A stretch of 64,000 nt of DNA. Source: Lates calcarifer. Lineage: Eukaryota; Chordata; Actinopteri; Centropomidae. The translations under genes were made by a program, and so were the position numbers. The first letter of the stretch is position 1; each line of letters begins with the position of its first letter. The notes beneath the pieces were generated by a model, which saw only the letters and a list, made by a program, of their open reading frames with translations, was not told where the DNA came from and ran no database searches. The stretch is from assembly GCF_001640805.2 (NCBI RefSeq), contig NC_066850.1, forward strand, positions 19,126,276 through 19,190,275, read 5' to 3'. Positions 26,192-37,329 of this stretch are shown here, one piece after another.

Positions 26192-27555
26192 GAATATTCT
26201 GACCACCATGTACCCAGCAGACAGGCTTGGAGACACTTGGCCGGTTTCTTAGCTGAGCTTCAGCCTCCGGCTTCCAGCCCCCAGCTCTGGCTTCACCCCC
26301 TGGCTTACAGTCCGCTATCTGAACCTCAGGCCCAGGATTCCAGTAGCCAGCCTCTGGGTCCTAAATACACAAGTCTGTTTGCTGCTTTTGCTTCCTGGTG
26401 TGCACCCCTGGAGCAGCAAAGGCTTGGGGCAGCCCAGCTGACACCAGTCCCATCAGTGGTCCAGCCAACTCTTGTTCCGGGTCTCCAGTCAACAGCCCAG
26501 CTGACACCAGTCCTGTCAGTGGTCCAGCCAACTCCCGCTCCAGTTCTCCAGTCAGCAGCCCGACTGACACCAGTCTTGTCAGCGGACTAGGTGACTCCTG
26601 CTCCAGGTCTCCAGTTGGCAGCCTGGCTGAAATCAGTTCCGTCAGTGGTCTGGCTGATTCCTGCGAACCTGAATTCCAGCTGCCCGGTTTCCCTGAAGCT
26701 ACACTGCCCAGTGACCCCAAGCCCTAGCCGTTGAGCCATCCCGGGCTGTGGCTGCCCTGCGCTGCTTCCCTTCAGCTGCCTGGCCCCATGTTCTCCAGAC
26801 AGCCAGCAGTTCTTCAAGTGGTGGTCCAGCAGACACCTGTCCTGTATGTGGTCTGTCCTACCCCAGCTCCTCATCATCTCCAGTCAGCGGTCTGGCTGAC
26901 ACTTGCCTTGTCAGCGGCCCGGCTGATTCCTGCTCCTCATCTCCAGTCAGCGGTCCAGCTGACACCAGCCTCATCAGTGGTCCGTCCAACCCCCACTCCA
27001 GGTCTCCAGTTGGCAGCCCGGCTCACAGCAGCCTCATCAGTGGCCTGGCCGATTCCTGCTCCTTGTCTCCAGTTGGTGGCCCAGCAGACATCTGTCCCAT
27101 CTGTGGTCCATCCTACCCCAGCTCCAGTTCTCCGGTCAGCAGCCTGGCTGACACCAGTCTCGTCAGTGGTCTGGCCAATACCTGCTCCCCGCCGTTTCCT
27201 GTTGGTGGCCTGGCAGACTCCCAGTCCCATCTGCAGTCCACTCCACTCCAGCTCCTCAATGTCTCCAGTTGGCGGTCCAGCTGACACCAGCCTCTGGTAT
27301 CTGGTTAGGGGTTCTGCTTTGCTACCATTGCCGTCCTGGCTGGCCTCCTGAGGGGACTTTGCTTTGTCACTGTTTTCGCCCCAGTGTCTGCCTGGTTCTC
27401 CAGCGCTGAGGTTTCCTCTTCCCTAGCTCCCCAGCCCCTGGGCCATCTGCCCGAGGTCTCCGGTTCCCTGGCATTCCTGTCCCTGGGCTGCCCACCCAAG
27501 TTTTCTTGCTCCCCAGCTCTTCGGCCTCCTGGCCGACCTCCTGAGACTCTTGCTC
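26192..27555 (+). mobile_element. Interior of pol-less LTR element with 63-bp minisatellite
   Basis: Between the two LTRs there is a short leader, an ATG at 26208, then about a dozen imperfect 63-bp tandem units in two blocks (about 26431-26665 and 26800-27300). A typical unit runs from CAGCTGACACCAGTCC to CCAGTCAGCAGCC. Since 63 is 21 codons, every frame stays open, giving Ser/Pro-rich 21-residue repeats such as SGPADTSLISGPSN. From 27360 to 27550 follows another Pro-rich, non-repetitive stretch of the kind that precedes the 3' LTR in fish Gypsy elements. No protease, RT, RNase H or integrase sequence is visible, so mobilisation would depend on another element. Confidence 0.75.
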
Positions 27556-27870
27556 TCAGGAGGTTGCTCTCCTTTGGTCTTTGTCTGGTTTTTACCTCCT
27601 TTTTTCAGCCCCACCTTTGTCTCATTGCTAATTATCCCAGTGTGTGTATATATATGATCCTGTGTTTCCTCGGTCCTGGGTCACAGTATTGTCATGTCTT
27701 GTGAATGTGTTTTGTGGTTCAGTTTGGTGTTCTGTTGTTGCCAATGTTCCTTTGGATTTGTTTTCTTGGACTTTTTCCTGTGCCAATTTGCCAGTGAGTT
27801 TTTGTTGAATTTTTGTTGGTTTTGGTTTTTGTTTATAATGTGTATAAAACATTATAGATGTTTTAGGGCT
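27556..27870 (+). mobile_element. Gypsy-type right LTR, 3' end decayed
   Basis: Direct repeat of 25850-26120, in the same order and orientation. Beyond GCCAGTGAGTTTTTGTTGAA (about 27785-27810) the similarity to the left LTR fades into a T/G-rich stretch, so the terminal part is lost or diverged. Confidence 0.72.
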
Positions 27871-27984
27871 TTGATGCTAGTCCTACAAAACTCCTCACCT
27901 CTGTTTGATTCTTATGGACTGGCCACTCGTTCACCACCTGGAACAACTTCAACAACACTTCATCATGATGGGACAAATGCTCCC

Positions 27985-28490
27985 TGAATGTGTGGCCAAA
28001 AACAGTAATCAACAATAATAAACATCAAGGTAGACAAGTAGTCCACTGCAAGTCAGCCAAAACCACATCCATAAGCCTCTGAAAGATGCTTGGCGCATTA
28101 CACAGGCCGAAACTCAACACATTAAACTCAAGCAATCCCTGACAAGTCACAAAGGCTGTCTTATGCCTGTCTTTGGGATCAATTTCAACCTGCCAATAAC
28201 CACTAGCAAGATCGAGAGTCGAGAACCAACAAGCTTTATGTAGGTTATCGAGGGCGTCATCAATCCTCGGGAGGGTGTAAGCATCTTTCCTAGTGAGATC
28301 ATTAAGTCTCAGTTAATCAACACAGAAACGAAGACTTCCATCCCGCTTCCTTACAAGGACCACTGGAGTGCCCCCAGGGCTACAGGAGGGCTGAATGATA
28401 ACACTTGCCTGCATCTGCTTTCTGTATTCAGCACACTCCTGCAGATGGGGGAGACCGCGGCGGGGATGTAACTTAACAGGCTCAGCATCC
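27985..28490 (-). pseudogene. Ty3/Gypsy reverse transcriptase fragment
   Basis: The minus strand reads a Gypsy RT N-terminal half. ALGALQWSL-type text in the wrong frame and VVLVRKRDGSLRFCVD lie near 28310-28370, with a stop next to them. KDAYTLPRIDDALDNL is near 28235-28290, LDLASGYWQVEIDP near 28175-28220 and EFNVLSFGLCNAP near 28105-28145. The catalytic YxDD region near 28035 reads VYLDV followed by a stop, so it is broken. The sequence ends there; RNase H and integrase are missing. It abuts the plus-strand LTR element to its left. Confidence 0.88.
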
Positions 28491-28587
28491 CCAATAGTGT
28501 GCTAACAAGGGGGGTCCTACCCAGGTCTGTGTCTCCAGCACTAAAGACAGGCAACTGTTTATACAGCAAATCATGAATAGCTTGTTG

Positions 28588-29440
28588 CTACAAGGATCCC
28601 AACCTCTTCTGGTCCAATGCTAACTCTTTCACCAGAGAATCTACAGACCAGGTGGACTCTAGGCCCCCATTTCCCTTACCTCCTTCAGCTCCCTCCAAGA
28701 TGCCCCCCACCTGTCTGTGTGCAAGGTACCAACCCCCCACTTTGGCAGCTACATAGCTGTCCTTCTTATTGGTAGAGGCCACAGTCTGGGTCACACGAGG
28801 GGACAGTTGGCCTGCTGTACCCGCCCCCTTTAGTTTGCCTGCGCACAGGGAGTCACGGCACAGGTATCGGTCGCACCCACACTCCCAGCACACACCAGTA
28901 TGATTCCAAGCCCTGTGCCTGGGGGCATCACCAGGAATCACCCAAAAACCCATAACCCTAACTCATCAGGGGCAGTATGCGTTTGCTCCAAGTTTCTGAG
29001 GAGCTCCATCTCAGCAGCTAAGCGGATAGCAGATTCCAATGTTTTAGGTTTCGCAGCACAGAGACTAATGCACAAGTCTCCAGCTGTGAAATGGGTAACA
29101 AACTGATCCCTTGCCAACATATCACGTGTACAGTCATCTGCAGAGGGATAAGCCTTAGCCACTAATCTACGCAAGGTATTACCAAACTCTTGGGCAGTCT
29201 CATTGGGTAATCTTCACCTTTCTGTGAATGCAACCCCTACCTTCAACAAAACGTAGTTAGCTTTGGCTTCAGCTGAAACACCATTATACATGTTGCGAGC
29301 ATGCCCCGACAGTAACAAGGACAAAACCTTGAGTTTAACAGAATCATCCCAGCCATTTATGTTAGCAGCTAGCTCAAATTGTTCTACCCAGTCAGACCAC
29401 TCCCGCCCCACACCCGTAAAAACTTCTGGCATAAACACCA
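28588..29440 (-). pseudogene. Ty3/Gypsy gag pseudogene
   Basis: Upstream of the RT fragment on the same strand. The segment PEVFTGVGREWSDWVEQFEL (about 29375-29435) and the following DSVKLKVLSLLLSGHARNMY form the start of the capsid (retrotransposon gag) domain. RDQFVTHFTAGDL and LESAIRLAAEME (about 29010-29110) are its C-terminal part. A cysteine-rich patch (CWECGCDRYLCRDS, near 28860-28890) fits a zinc-knuckle region. Frames change near 29200 and 28950. A protease-like region between gag and RT is not clear. Confidence 0.85.
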
Positions 29441-29454
29441 GATGAGAAATTGAA

Positions 29455-29813
29455 CTGGCTGAAGGGATGACTCTTGGATATATATAGAATTGCTTTTATT
29501 GCCAACCAGTTCATTAAAAATGTCCACACTGATAAGTTCAGCACCATAAAGGTCAGCATGGAGGATACAAGCAGCCGCCCTTGGACCCAACAACACAGCA
29601 CACATGTGGGTTAGGATAGCGTTCACGCACCTTAGGAAGAACACTGCATGCAAGTAAACCACAACAGTAACACCGCACACTTGTGAAATACAGCATGCAA
29701 TAAGAGCAGTCCAAACTGTACACAGGTCAAGACCACTTCAAACACTTAGGGGCAGTAAAGGGCCCCTTGACCACCAGTGTTCCCGGAAGGGAGCCCGTTT
29801 TCAGGGTGTTACA
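29455..29813 (-). mobile_element. Possible 5' LTR of the Gypsy fragment
   Basis: On the minus strand a TGTAACACCC terminus begins at 29813. A CAATAAAAGC polyadenylation-type signal followed by a TATATATA run lies near 29480-29510, just before gag. This is the right place and polarity for a 5' LTR. No second copy is present in the window to prove it, and no primer binding site is clear. Confidence 0.4.
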
Positions 29814-30718
29814 TCACTAAAATCTACTTTTAAAATAGCCTAACTCATAATGACACAGGACAACAAAAACTCTCAACAAGACAACATATAACACTAAACA
29901 TTAAAGTGTTTTAAAGTTCATTAAAATTTACTTGACTCGCCCGGTCTGGCGACAACACGCCCCCACTTCCCTCCCGTGGGGTTTGAACATGTAGTCTCCC
30001 CCCCGCAGGTCCAGAGAGCACACACAGGAACAGCCGGAGTAAGCGGATAGCGATGGCGTGTCGTTGTTAAGGATGGTGATGGTGAGGCGGTGTCAAGTGA
30101 AGAGTGCAGGGTCGATAGCCACTGCTACTCCCCGGTCACTCGCTATCTAAAAGAGGCACCCAGCCTCCCCTCCTGACACAGGAACGGCTCCCCTACTCAA
30201 CTGTCTTCGCTGTCGACAACACTAACAGTTACGAGCAGCACCCTCCCGGCAGCACCTCCCCTTCCCTCCACACGTGGAAGTCATCGCTCATCAGTAATGC
30301 ACAAGTAATCCCCCCCCCATTCCCTCATTACACTAGCATACCAATAATATTACATAAACAGACACCTTTCACTTTTTCTGGGCTTTAATTATGTCAGTAA
30401 TGCATCAGGGGGAAGGCACGTTTGTTTCCGGTTCGCGCACTCTCTGTCGCGTCTCCTAAGGAAGCACTCGCAAAGCAGGCAGCCTGTCCCGGGTGTATTT
30501 TGACAAAAGTATTTTTTGTTTTGTTTTGTTCAAGTAACTTACAGCTAATGTGATTTAAAAACGATCAAATGATATTTATAGAATTGTGAACTACGAGTAC
30601 ATTTATGTACTTAAAAACCGGACAGCAGGAGGAGTTCTTGTGGGCTTCACCCCCCTTTGAATTCATATTGTAAAATGCTTATATCCTTATTACGTAGTGA
30701 AAGGTGGTGATGTAAATA
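29814..30718. other. No gene seen; GC-richer stretch
   Basis: About 29935-30290 is distinctly richer in C and G than its surroundings, with C-runs near 29999 and 30311. No open frame or repeat is recognised. From 30380 to 30718 it leads into the transposase-like pseudogene and might hold that gene's 5' region. Confidence 0.4.
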
Positions 30719-32870
30719 GTGAGCATCAGCTATCTGAAGAAGAAATTACTTGGAGAAATTACTTCTGACTTAGATTGTCATAATTTGATTGTAGCTGATG
30801 CACCAAATGAGAACCTGCAAGACACAATAACTCAAAAATTGGCATCTGTCAATTTGAAACTAGAGATCTTGTCACATGTACCAAGCTCAGCCATTGATGA
30901 GTTACATTTCATTTTTACCTCTGCTGCAGTGCCTGTATTACACAATACAGCTTTTGACATTCTGAAAAACCATAAACTTCAGGTAAATCAGTCCATAAGT
31001 AATTAACTCACCCTTGCCATTTCTACTAATAATCCTTTGGTAAAAGTTATAGCTAAGGCAGGTCCTCTAGCATCAGCCTTCAAATTTAAATAGTTCTACA
31101 AGGAAAATTTTAAGGTTGTGGAACCTGTCGAGTATGTACTAGAGGCAAGGTCCAACAGAACCTTTCAGTATATTCCTATACTGAAGTCTCTACAGCAATT
31201 ACTTGGACGTAAAGATATTGTTGATAAGCTTGTTGATAATCATACAGCCTGTTCTGCATTGTATGCATGTTTTCAGGGTGGCAAGTATCACAAACACAAT
31301 CCTTTCTTTTCCTGTGAGGATTTCCCTATGTTTGTACATTGATGACTTTGAGGTTTGCAATCCATTGGGAACATCACGCAAGAAACACAAACATTGTGCA
31401 GTCTATTTTGATTGGATTTTAGGAGATTCGCCTCCTGGTTGCAGCTCGGCCTTGTCCTCAATCTACTTAGCACTGTTGTGCAGAAGTGATCATGTCAAAG
31501 CTTATGGTTATAAGAAAATATTTGAGCCTCTCTTGCTTTATATAGTGACTATTCCACAGCTTGGATATCAAGGGCACAGTACAGTGTGCTGTGGCTAGCT
31601 GGATTTGCAGAGAGTTTCTCAGGAAAATATTTCTGTCGATTTTGTACAGCACAGCTTTGTGACAAGCAAGAAGTGAAATCAGGAGTATTTGAGAGCAGAA
31701 GCAAGGGATCAGTTTCATGTCAGAACAGCTCAAGAAAAAAGGGTAAGCTGCTTTGGTGTAAGAAAAGCTTGCATTTTAACAGACAGCCTCTCTTATTGTA
31801 ATGTGATAAGTGGTTATCCCCCAGATATTGTCCACAATCTCTTTGAGGGGAAAATTCTTGTAGAACTAGCACAGTGTTTTGAAGTACTTAGATCTAAGAA
31901 GTTCTTCACTCTTGAACTCCTTAATAATCTTATCCATTCTTTTCCATACAAAGAGGGGGATAAAACTAACTGTCCTCATTTGTTGCCCACAACTTTATGA
32001 AGGAAACATACTGTATGTATTTTTGCCCACTTTTGCATTGTCCACGGAAAACTGGTGTCTTCTTCAGTTACTTCCTTTAATTGTTGGAAACCTTGTTCTC
32101 AATGATGAACCTGCCTGGCAGGTGATTTAGGAATTAAAGCATACTGCAAAATCTCAGAGAATCGAAAATGTTATCAGGAACTCTTTCCTGATCAAAAGTT
32201 GTTGCCCAAACATCATTTTCTGGACTCACTGTCCAGAAATGATTAAATGTTTTGGTTCCTGTATAATTACAGACTATGTGATTTGAGGCCAAACACAACT
32301 TTTTCAAGCAGGTGGTTAGGCATATAAATAACTTCAAGAATGTAACTTTGTCATTAGCCACAAAGCATCAGTTAATGGTTGCCTATAATATGCTTTGTCC
32401 TGACAATGAAAAGTCTTCCTTAGATGTTGTCCAAGTCTCAAAAGTGCCCATTGATGTCCTTAATGCTGTGAACACACTTACATACTTACCCTGCCATCAC
32501 TACTGTAAACATTGCCCAAAGTGTCACAGTTAATGGCATAAAATAGAAAAAAATTATGATAGTTGTGCATGGATCATGTGGGAGTCTGCCAGAATTCTCA
32601 GAAATAATTCAGCTGTGCATTATAAAAGATGATTTAAGTCCTCATTAAAAAACTGAGCTCATGGTACAGAGACACTATAAACAGCTACAGAGTTGGATCT
32701 CTATGAATGGTGACTTTAAGAAGATTTGTACATGTGACAGGTGATTTTTACAGTGTGCAAATTAAAAGCTTGAATTTTCAGATTTCAGTCACTAATACTT
32801 AGTTACTAGAGGGTACCTTATGAAGATGTGGTAATGCTGAAATTCATAATATAAAAGCTGATGAAATGTT
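30719..32870 (+). pseudogene. Transposase-like multicopy fish ORF, degraded
   Basis: Plus-strand frames join in order into one protein I recognise as an abundant uncharacterised, transposase-like fish family. FQYIPILKSLQQLL is near 31167-31210 and LYIDDFEVCNPLGTSRKKHK near 31330-31390. PPGCSSALSSIYLALLCRS is near 31432, AGFAESFSGKYFCRFCTA near 31600-31655 and SGYPPDIVHNLFEG near 31810-31850. ENWCLLQLLPLIVGNLV is near 32050 and the C-terminal motif VGSLRMVTLRRFVH-like text near 32690-32730. At least four frameshifts or stops break it, and the block between 31560 and 31600 is deleted. The HNLFEG motif recalls the HDxxEG signature of animal EnSpm/CACTA-type transposases, but that class assignment is inference. 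Confidence 0.7.
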
Positions 32871-32964
32871 GAAGTTTAAAAAGATCTGTTTAATTACTCC
32901 TGAAACAATTTCATAGGGCTATTATACAAATTTGGTTTTAAAACTCCTAGAGAAAAAAGCAGCT

Positions 32965-33120
32965 GTGAAAAATGAGGCAGAAAGGAAAAAGTGAAAAGAG
33001 ATGTAAAAATAGGCAGAGGATATAAAGAGACAAAAAAGAGGCAGAAAATGAAAGGTGTAAAAGAATGAAAGGAAGAGGAAGAAAGAAGGAGAAGAAAGAG
33101 GAAGAAATCAAAGACTCCAA
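32965..33120. repeat. Purine-rich low-complexity tract
   Basis: GA/AAG-rich on the plus strand (GGAAGAGGAAGAAAGAAGGA and similar). It lies between the two adjacent pseudogenes. The minus-strand frame over it is a low-complexity artefact. Confidence 0.85.
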
Positions 33121-33279
33121 TCTTCTTGACATTAAAATGTAGATTTTATGAATTGAAGAATGTAATACGTTTCTCATTTCTGAAATAACAAAGCAAATAA
33201 CATTTAAAATAAATAATCACTACGCTGGTGGTAATTATGAATGATTGTTAAAGAAACATGCCTTGTTTTTGTTTTTCAG

Positions 33280-34046
33280 AATGAACACAAGATGGTGGCA
33301 ACTCTGAGAGTTGTACTGGGAGTAGACAATGAATCAAAGTTAACAATGCCCACTGGGATACCCAATTCAGTAGAGGACCTTAAAGAAGAGATCAGACTAC
33401 ACTTTAGCTTGTCTGGAAATTTCAGGCTGCAGTATAGAGACATTGAATTTGACAATGAGTTTGTAAACTTGACAGAGACTTCAGAAATCAAAGACAAGAG
33501 CACAGTTAAAGTTATTTACTTAACAAATGAATCAACACAACTACTAAAGATACTGCCCTGCAGGGGTTAGATTACAGCTCATTGTCCACTACATCAGACA
33601 CAGTTATGTCTCTGGTTATGTCTCTGAGCTTGCTTATAGTCACCTTTCTCTTAGATCACAGCCATGGCCCTCAAACCTCCAGATACCTCAGTTCAATTAT
33701 GAGGTACAGATTCAGTTGGAAAGGGCCAACCAATCTTTCTATAACAGTGGCACTGTTCTCAGTCCAAGTACCAAACTCAAGTCAGATATACTAGATGGTT
33801 TAGCAACAGAAACAGAGGTCAGCTTCTGTCCTGATTACCCCGGGCAGGTGAAACTGAAACTAAGGTAACCCTTGAGGAGGAAAGGCAAGCACTTATAGGG
33901 AAATTAGAGTTAAAGAAGAGGAACAATCAACAGCTCATCAAGAGTAAAATGGAAAGAACCTTTGCATACAGAAGACAGGAAGTAATCGAAAGATATGCCT
34001 TCATAGCAGAGTTCAACAGATGGCCAGCTCTGTTTTGGAGTGTCAG
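33280..34046 (+). pseudogene. SAMD3-like multicopy fish protein, N-terminal exon, degraded
   Basis: An acceptor (GTTTTTGTTTTTCAG) ends at 33279 and a donor (CAG then GTAATG) begins at 34047, so the exon limits survive. The first part (33292-33540) encodes a PB1/ubiquitin-like fold pattern: MVATLRVVLGVD, PNSVEDLKEEI, FRLQYRDIEFDNEFVNLT and STVKVIYL. After a frameshift comes SQPWPSNLQIPQFNYEVQIQ and STKLKSDILDGLA (33655-33810). After another comes MERTFAYRRQEVIERYAF then FNRWPALFW (33950-34035). This order matches an uncharacterised fish family annotated SAMD3-like, but the middle (about 100 residues) is deleted. Retained splice sites argue against a retrocopy. Possible further exon text (FLQKVLMQLDGNKLSTKVQ) follows at 34200-34260. 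Confidence 0.7.
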
Positions 34047-34299
34047 GTAATGTGTTATTCAGCTTGTATATTTTATTAATTGAATAATTAATGATTGTCC
34101 ATGTATCTTAAATTTGAAAAATGCAGACTTGAGTATATAAGTGTAGGTCTAAATCTTGTGATTAAGGTGAATCGAAAAGGACCTTAGATACACCTTTGAA
34201 TTTCTTCAGAAAGTGTTGATGCAATTGGATGGGAACAAGCTCTCCACAAAGGTGCAAGTCCTCAAAAACAAACCGCATGAGTGAAATCGCCTACAGCCG

Positions 34300-35014
34300 A
34301 CAAGATTGGACCTCACTGAAAACTGAAGATTTAATATAATACTGGTTAAAACAATGAGCAGTCTAGAGACTGAATATTGATTTATTGTAATGGTTGTGCT
34401 CCTTGAACGGCTAACCTGCTCCGGGGCAGGTTAATATCAGAGGATCAGATCAAAACCTGACCGCCAAACTACTGACCAATCGGATCACTGGAAAACCAGT
34501 GTCATCATTTCTGGGGGATCCCAACGGGGACAGAGTTTATAATAAAGTGTCAAACAATAAAGATCAATAGGTATTGTTATTTCTCAGTGGAATCATTTTG
34601 TTTCAGTCTTTCCATGTGTCCACAACAGAGTTTCTAACAAACAGAGTTTATTAAACGAAATGATCACATGCTTGCTGTTAAATCTTAATTTTGACGGAAC
34701 AAAGATGCTTTTATCCACACACTGTTGAGTATTTCCCACGATTATAAATTAATATTTCAGTAAGATCGACCCCAGACATTAACTCTCTTCTCTCAACAGT
34801 CTGATATGTCTGTAATTTTTTATCTGCAACACATTCACAATAACTCAGACAAAACACTATCACAAAAAAAAAAACCGCTCACTCAGTAAGTATAAAACCA
34901 TTTGCACTTATTTAAAGTAAATCTGCAGCCTGACTTTGATAAATATAAATTATTTCTAGTAATTCTATTCTAGTCATGTGATTATATCGTTCACATTTCA
35001 TCTACTTAAGTGAG
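34300..35014. repeat. Unassigned; palindromic repeat fragment near 34410-34560
   Basis: ACCTGCTCCGGGGCAGGT (near 34425) is a short hairpin, and the following AATCGGATCACTGGAAAACC is wording I associate with interspersed fish repeats of unknown class. AATAAAGTGTCAAACAATAA near 34542 could be a polyadenylation region. The rest is AT-rich with nothing recognised. Confidence 0.4.
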
Positions 35015-36045
35015 TCCAGTGAGTCACAATCCTCGTTGTGCTGCTTGGGGACGCTTTTTAAGCTCAGAATTAACAAATACTGGCCTGTGTGACAGGAGAG
35101 GAGAAATTCGAATCTCAGCCACTATAGTGGGCCTTTGTAACTATCCGCGCATGCTGGTGGTTTAAAGGGCTTGTACGCGTGCCACTGTAGGTGTAGGTGC
35201 ACGCAGGTGTAGATGCATAACACAGCAAATGTCCAAGGATTACTTCTCTTTTGTTGCAGATTTATTAGGCTACACACAGCCGACTCAAAAAATAAACTCA
35301 CTATCGCGATAACACACAATACTCTGACCTGCGGCATTACATGGTCACGGCACGGTCAAAAACCGTATGGATTCCCCAGCGTGCCCACCGGCGCTGATTA
35401 ACCCACCTACCTATATAGAATCAAAAGCAATGGCCTGAACATATACTGCCACCTACTGGCACAAATGTATACAACACTCCTGAACAAAGAAATGACCAAT
35501 CTGGCTCCTACAGCCACTATAACATGAACGTGTGTCAATCCCTAATGTTCAGGGTGCATGGGATGTCCGTGGCCAAGGGGAAACCTTTTGCCTTTTGCGG
35601 ACACACTAAGTCGCTGCTTGTGTGAAATTCCTCGTTTCTCGCACAAGCGAGCTTAATAAGCCCAGAATGAACAAATGCTGTCTTCAGTGAAAGGAGAGGA
35701 GAAACTTAAATCTCAGAGATTATAACATGAATGTTTATCAGTTCCTAATGCTTATCAACAATCAGGGTGTAGGGAAAGTCCGTGGCCGAGGTGAAACCTT
35801 TTGCCGTTTGTAGGTGCTGTAATTGTAATTCCTCCGCTCGAACTAAGGCCAGTGAGTCAAAACCTGCGTCTCGCTGCTTTTTGGCGCTGAGAAAGTCCCG
35901 AATAAACAACTGCTGTCTCGTGTGAAAGGAGAGGAGACGATGAAATCTCAGCCACTTTAATATCAATGTTTGTCAAATTTTAATGTTCATGAACAATCCT
36001 CATGTATGGAAACAGTCACCGTCTTCTGTTGTTTTAATAGAGAGA
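35015..36045. repeat. Divergent satellite monomers, block 1
   Basis: Words of the array monomer occur in the right order but well diverged: TTTAAGCTCAGAATTAACAA, GGAGAGGAGAAATTC, TCTCAGCCACTATA, ATGAACGTGTGTCAAT, then AAGCCCAGAATGAACAAATG, GAAAGGAGAGGAGAAAC and so on. Roughly three monomers, interrupted by the insertion at 35128-35510. This is the outer, old edge of the satellite. Confidence 0.85.
35128..35510. mobile_element. 383-bp unclassified insertion with 11-bp target duplication
   Basis: CAGCCACTATA is present on both sides (35117-35127 and 35511-35521). In intact monomers TCTCAGCCACTATAACATG is continuous, so the intervening 383 bp was inserted into a monomer. The insert starts GTGGGCCTTTG and ends GGCTCCTA, with no terminal inverted repeats and no coding content. 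Class unknown; an 11-bp duplication is too long for usual LTR integration. Confidence 0.75.
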
Positions 36046-37329
36046 CCCCTTGCGGCAGAAGTGACACATTGTGCGGTTAAATCATCATAAAATCAAAGTT
36101 GTAACAGAAGAATGTGATTTAAGAGAATTTTAAGACAAAATAAATATAAATTAACTCAAAATACTTCACATATAATAAGAGGACATTAATGCTAATTGAG
36201 GGAAGCTAATAATAGATGGTAGAGGTGAATCATTTAGAGGTTGGCTGTGAATGTATGCACGGCTTTAGGGTACTTACAGAAAGTTTCCTTTAACTCCAGT
36301 ATATCACAGTAAGCAGTATTAATACTGCTGACCATAGATCATATTTACCCATTCTTGAACATTTTCAGCTACATAAAGTCACGATTAAGCTATGATCGTG
36401 TGTTGGAGGTGTTATCTGTTCTGTCTTGAGTTTGAGTTTGCATTACACAGCTTGAGTTATGTGACAGCATTAATAATATGTGTTTTGTTTTTTTTTTTTT
36501 TCAGATCAGCCCCTGGGTGCGTTTAGTGATGCTCCATTAGCTGAAGAGTAAGTGTTACCCAATCTTTGTACATTTTTTAAAAAGTTTTTAATGCTTCAAC
36601 ACCAAATCCTGGTTGGACCCTTTCATTCATACATAATATGGGGGAGATAATGCAATCAAATAAAACATTCTGGAATTATTGCTCCTGTTCTATACTGTCT
36701 ATACTATTTTTAGCCTTTGAATATTTCCAGTGTCTCTTTTTATATGTTAACATAAAATTTTCCTTTTGTCTGGTTTTCCTTTGTGATCTATGTAAGGTGG
36801 ATCATTCCATTTTTATGTAGGTGGATAAAATGTCTGCTCTGGGTATGAACATTTTTTTTCAATATTTTTTAATGAAATCTACATGATTAAAAGTGGGTTG
36901 CAATGTTTTATCATTGCAGCTTGAATAAGATGTTGTGCCTTGAAATTTTCTGGATTTGGTGCTATGAACTTACAGAATCCAGTTGGAGTCTTCTGAAAAT
37001 TCACAATATACAGTGAATTCAGGGTTCGTCACTTTTTTCATATTTTGTTAAAATACTTTCTGATGGCATGGTCATAGCATACAGAGTCAAAGCCATTTAT
37101 TTACATGATAAAAATCAACTTATTTGTACTCAGATGTCAAATATGGTCCGAAAAATTCATTAGGAAATGTGAATGATTCTTAGGAGCCCTGTGAGCCCTG
37201 TCAACCAGGCTAAACTAAGTTGTTCCAGATGAATCAACTGAATCAACTGCAACTCTGTCATTATCTTAGTCTGTCATGTTTTTAGTTAGTTCACACTTTT
37301 TCCGTTCTTTCTCACTCAGTATGAAAATC
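36046..37329. other. Unique spacer between divergent satellite blocks
   Basis: AT-rich sequence without monomer words. It contains a strong 3' splice-site-like tract (T-run then TCAG) at 36489-36504, followed by 43 bp and GTAAGT at 36548. Nothing else is recognisable. Confidence 0.6.
36505..36547 (+). other. Possible orphan exon in spacer
   Basis: A polypyrimidine tract of about 17 T plus CAG precedes ATCAGCCCCTGGGTGCG, and the segment ends GAAGA|GTAAGTG. Both sites are near consensus. One frame reads QPLGAFSDAPLAEE. I do not recognise it. It could be an exon of a host gene that spans the array, a remnant of the pseudogene upstream, or chance. Confidence 0.25.

Noticed and set aside
26141..27351. 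Ser/Pro-rich ORFs as a host mucin-like gene
   Set aside because: The 63-bp tandem repeat keeps all frames open, minus-strand frames are equally long, and Gypsy-type LTRs flank the stretch.
32947..33177. Minus-strand 76-residue Phe/Leu/Ser-rich ORF as a membrane protein
   Set aside because: It is the translation of a purine-rich low-complexity tract.
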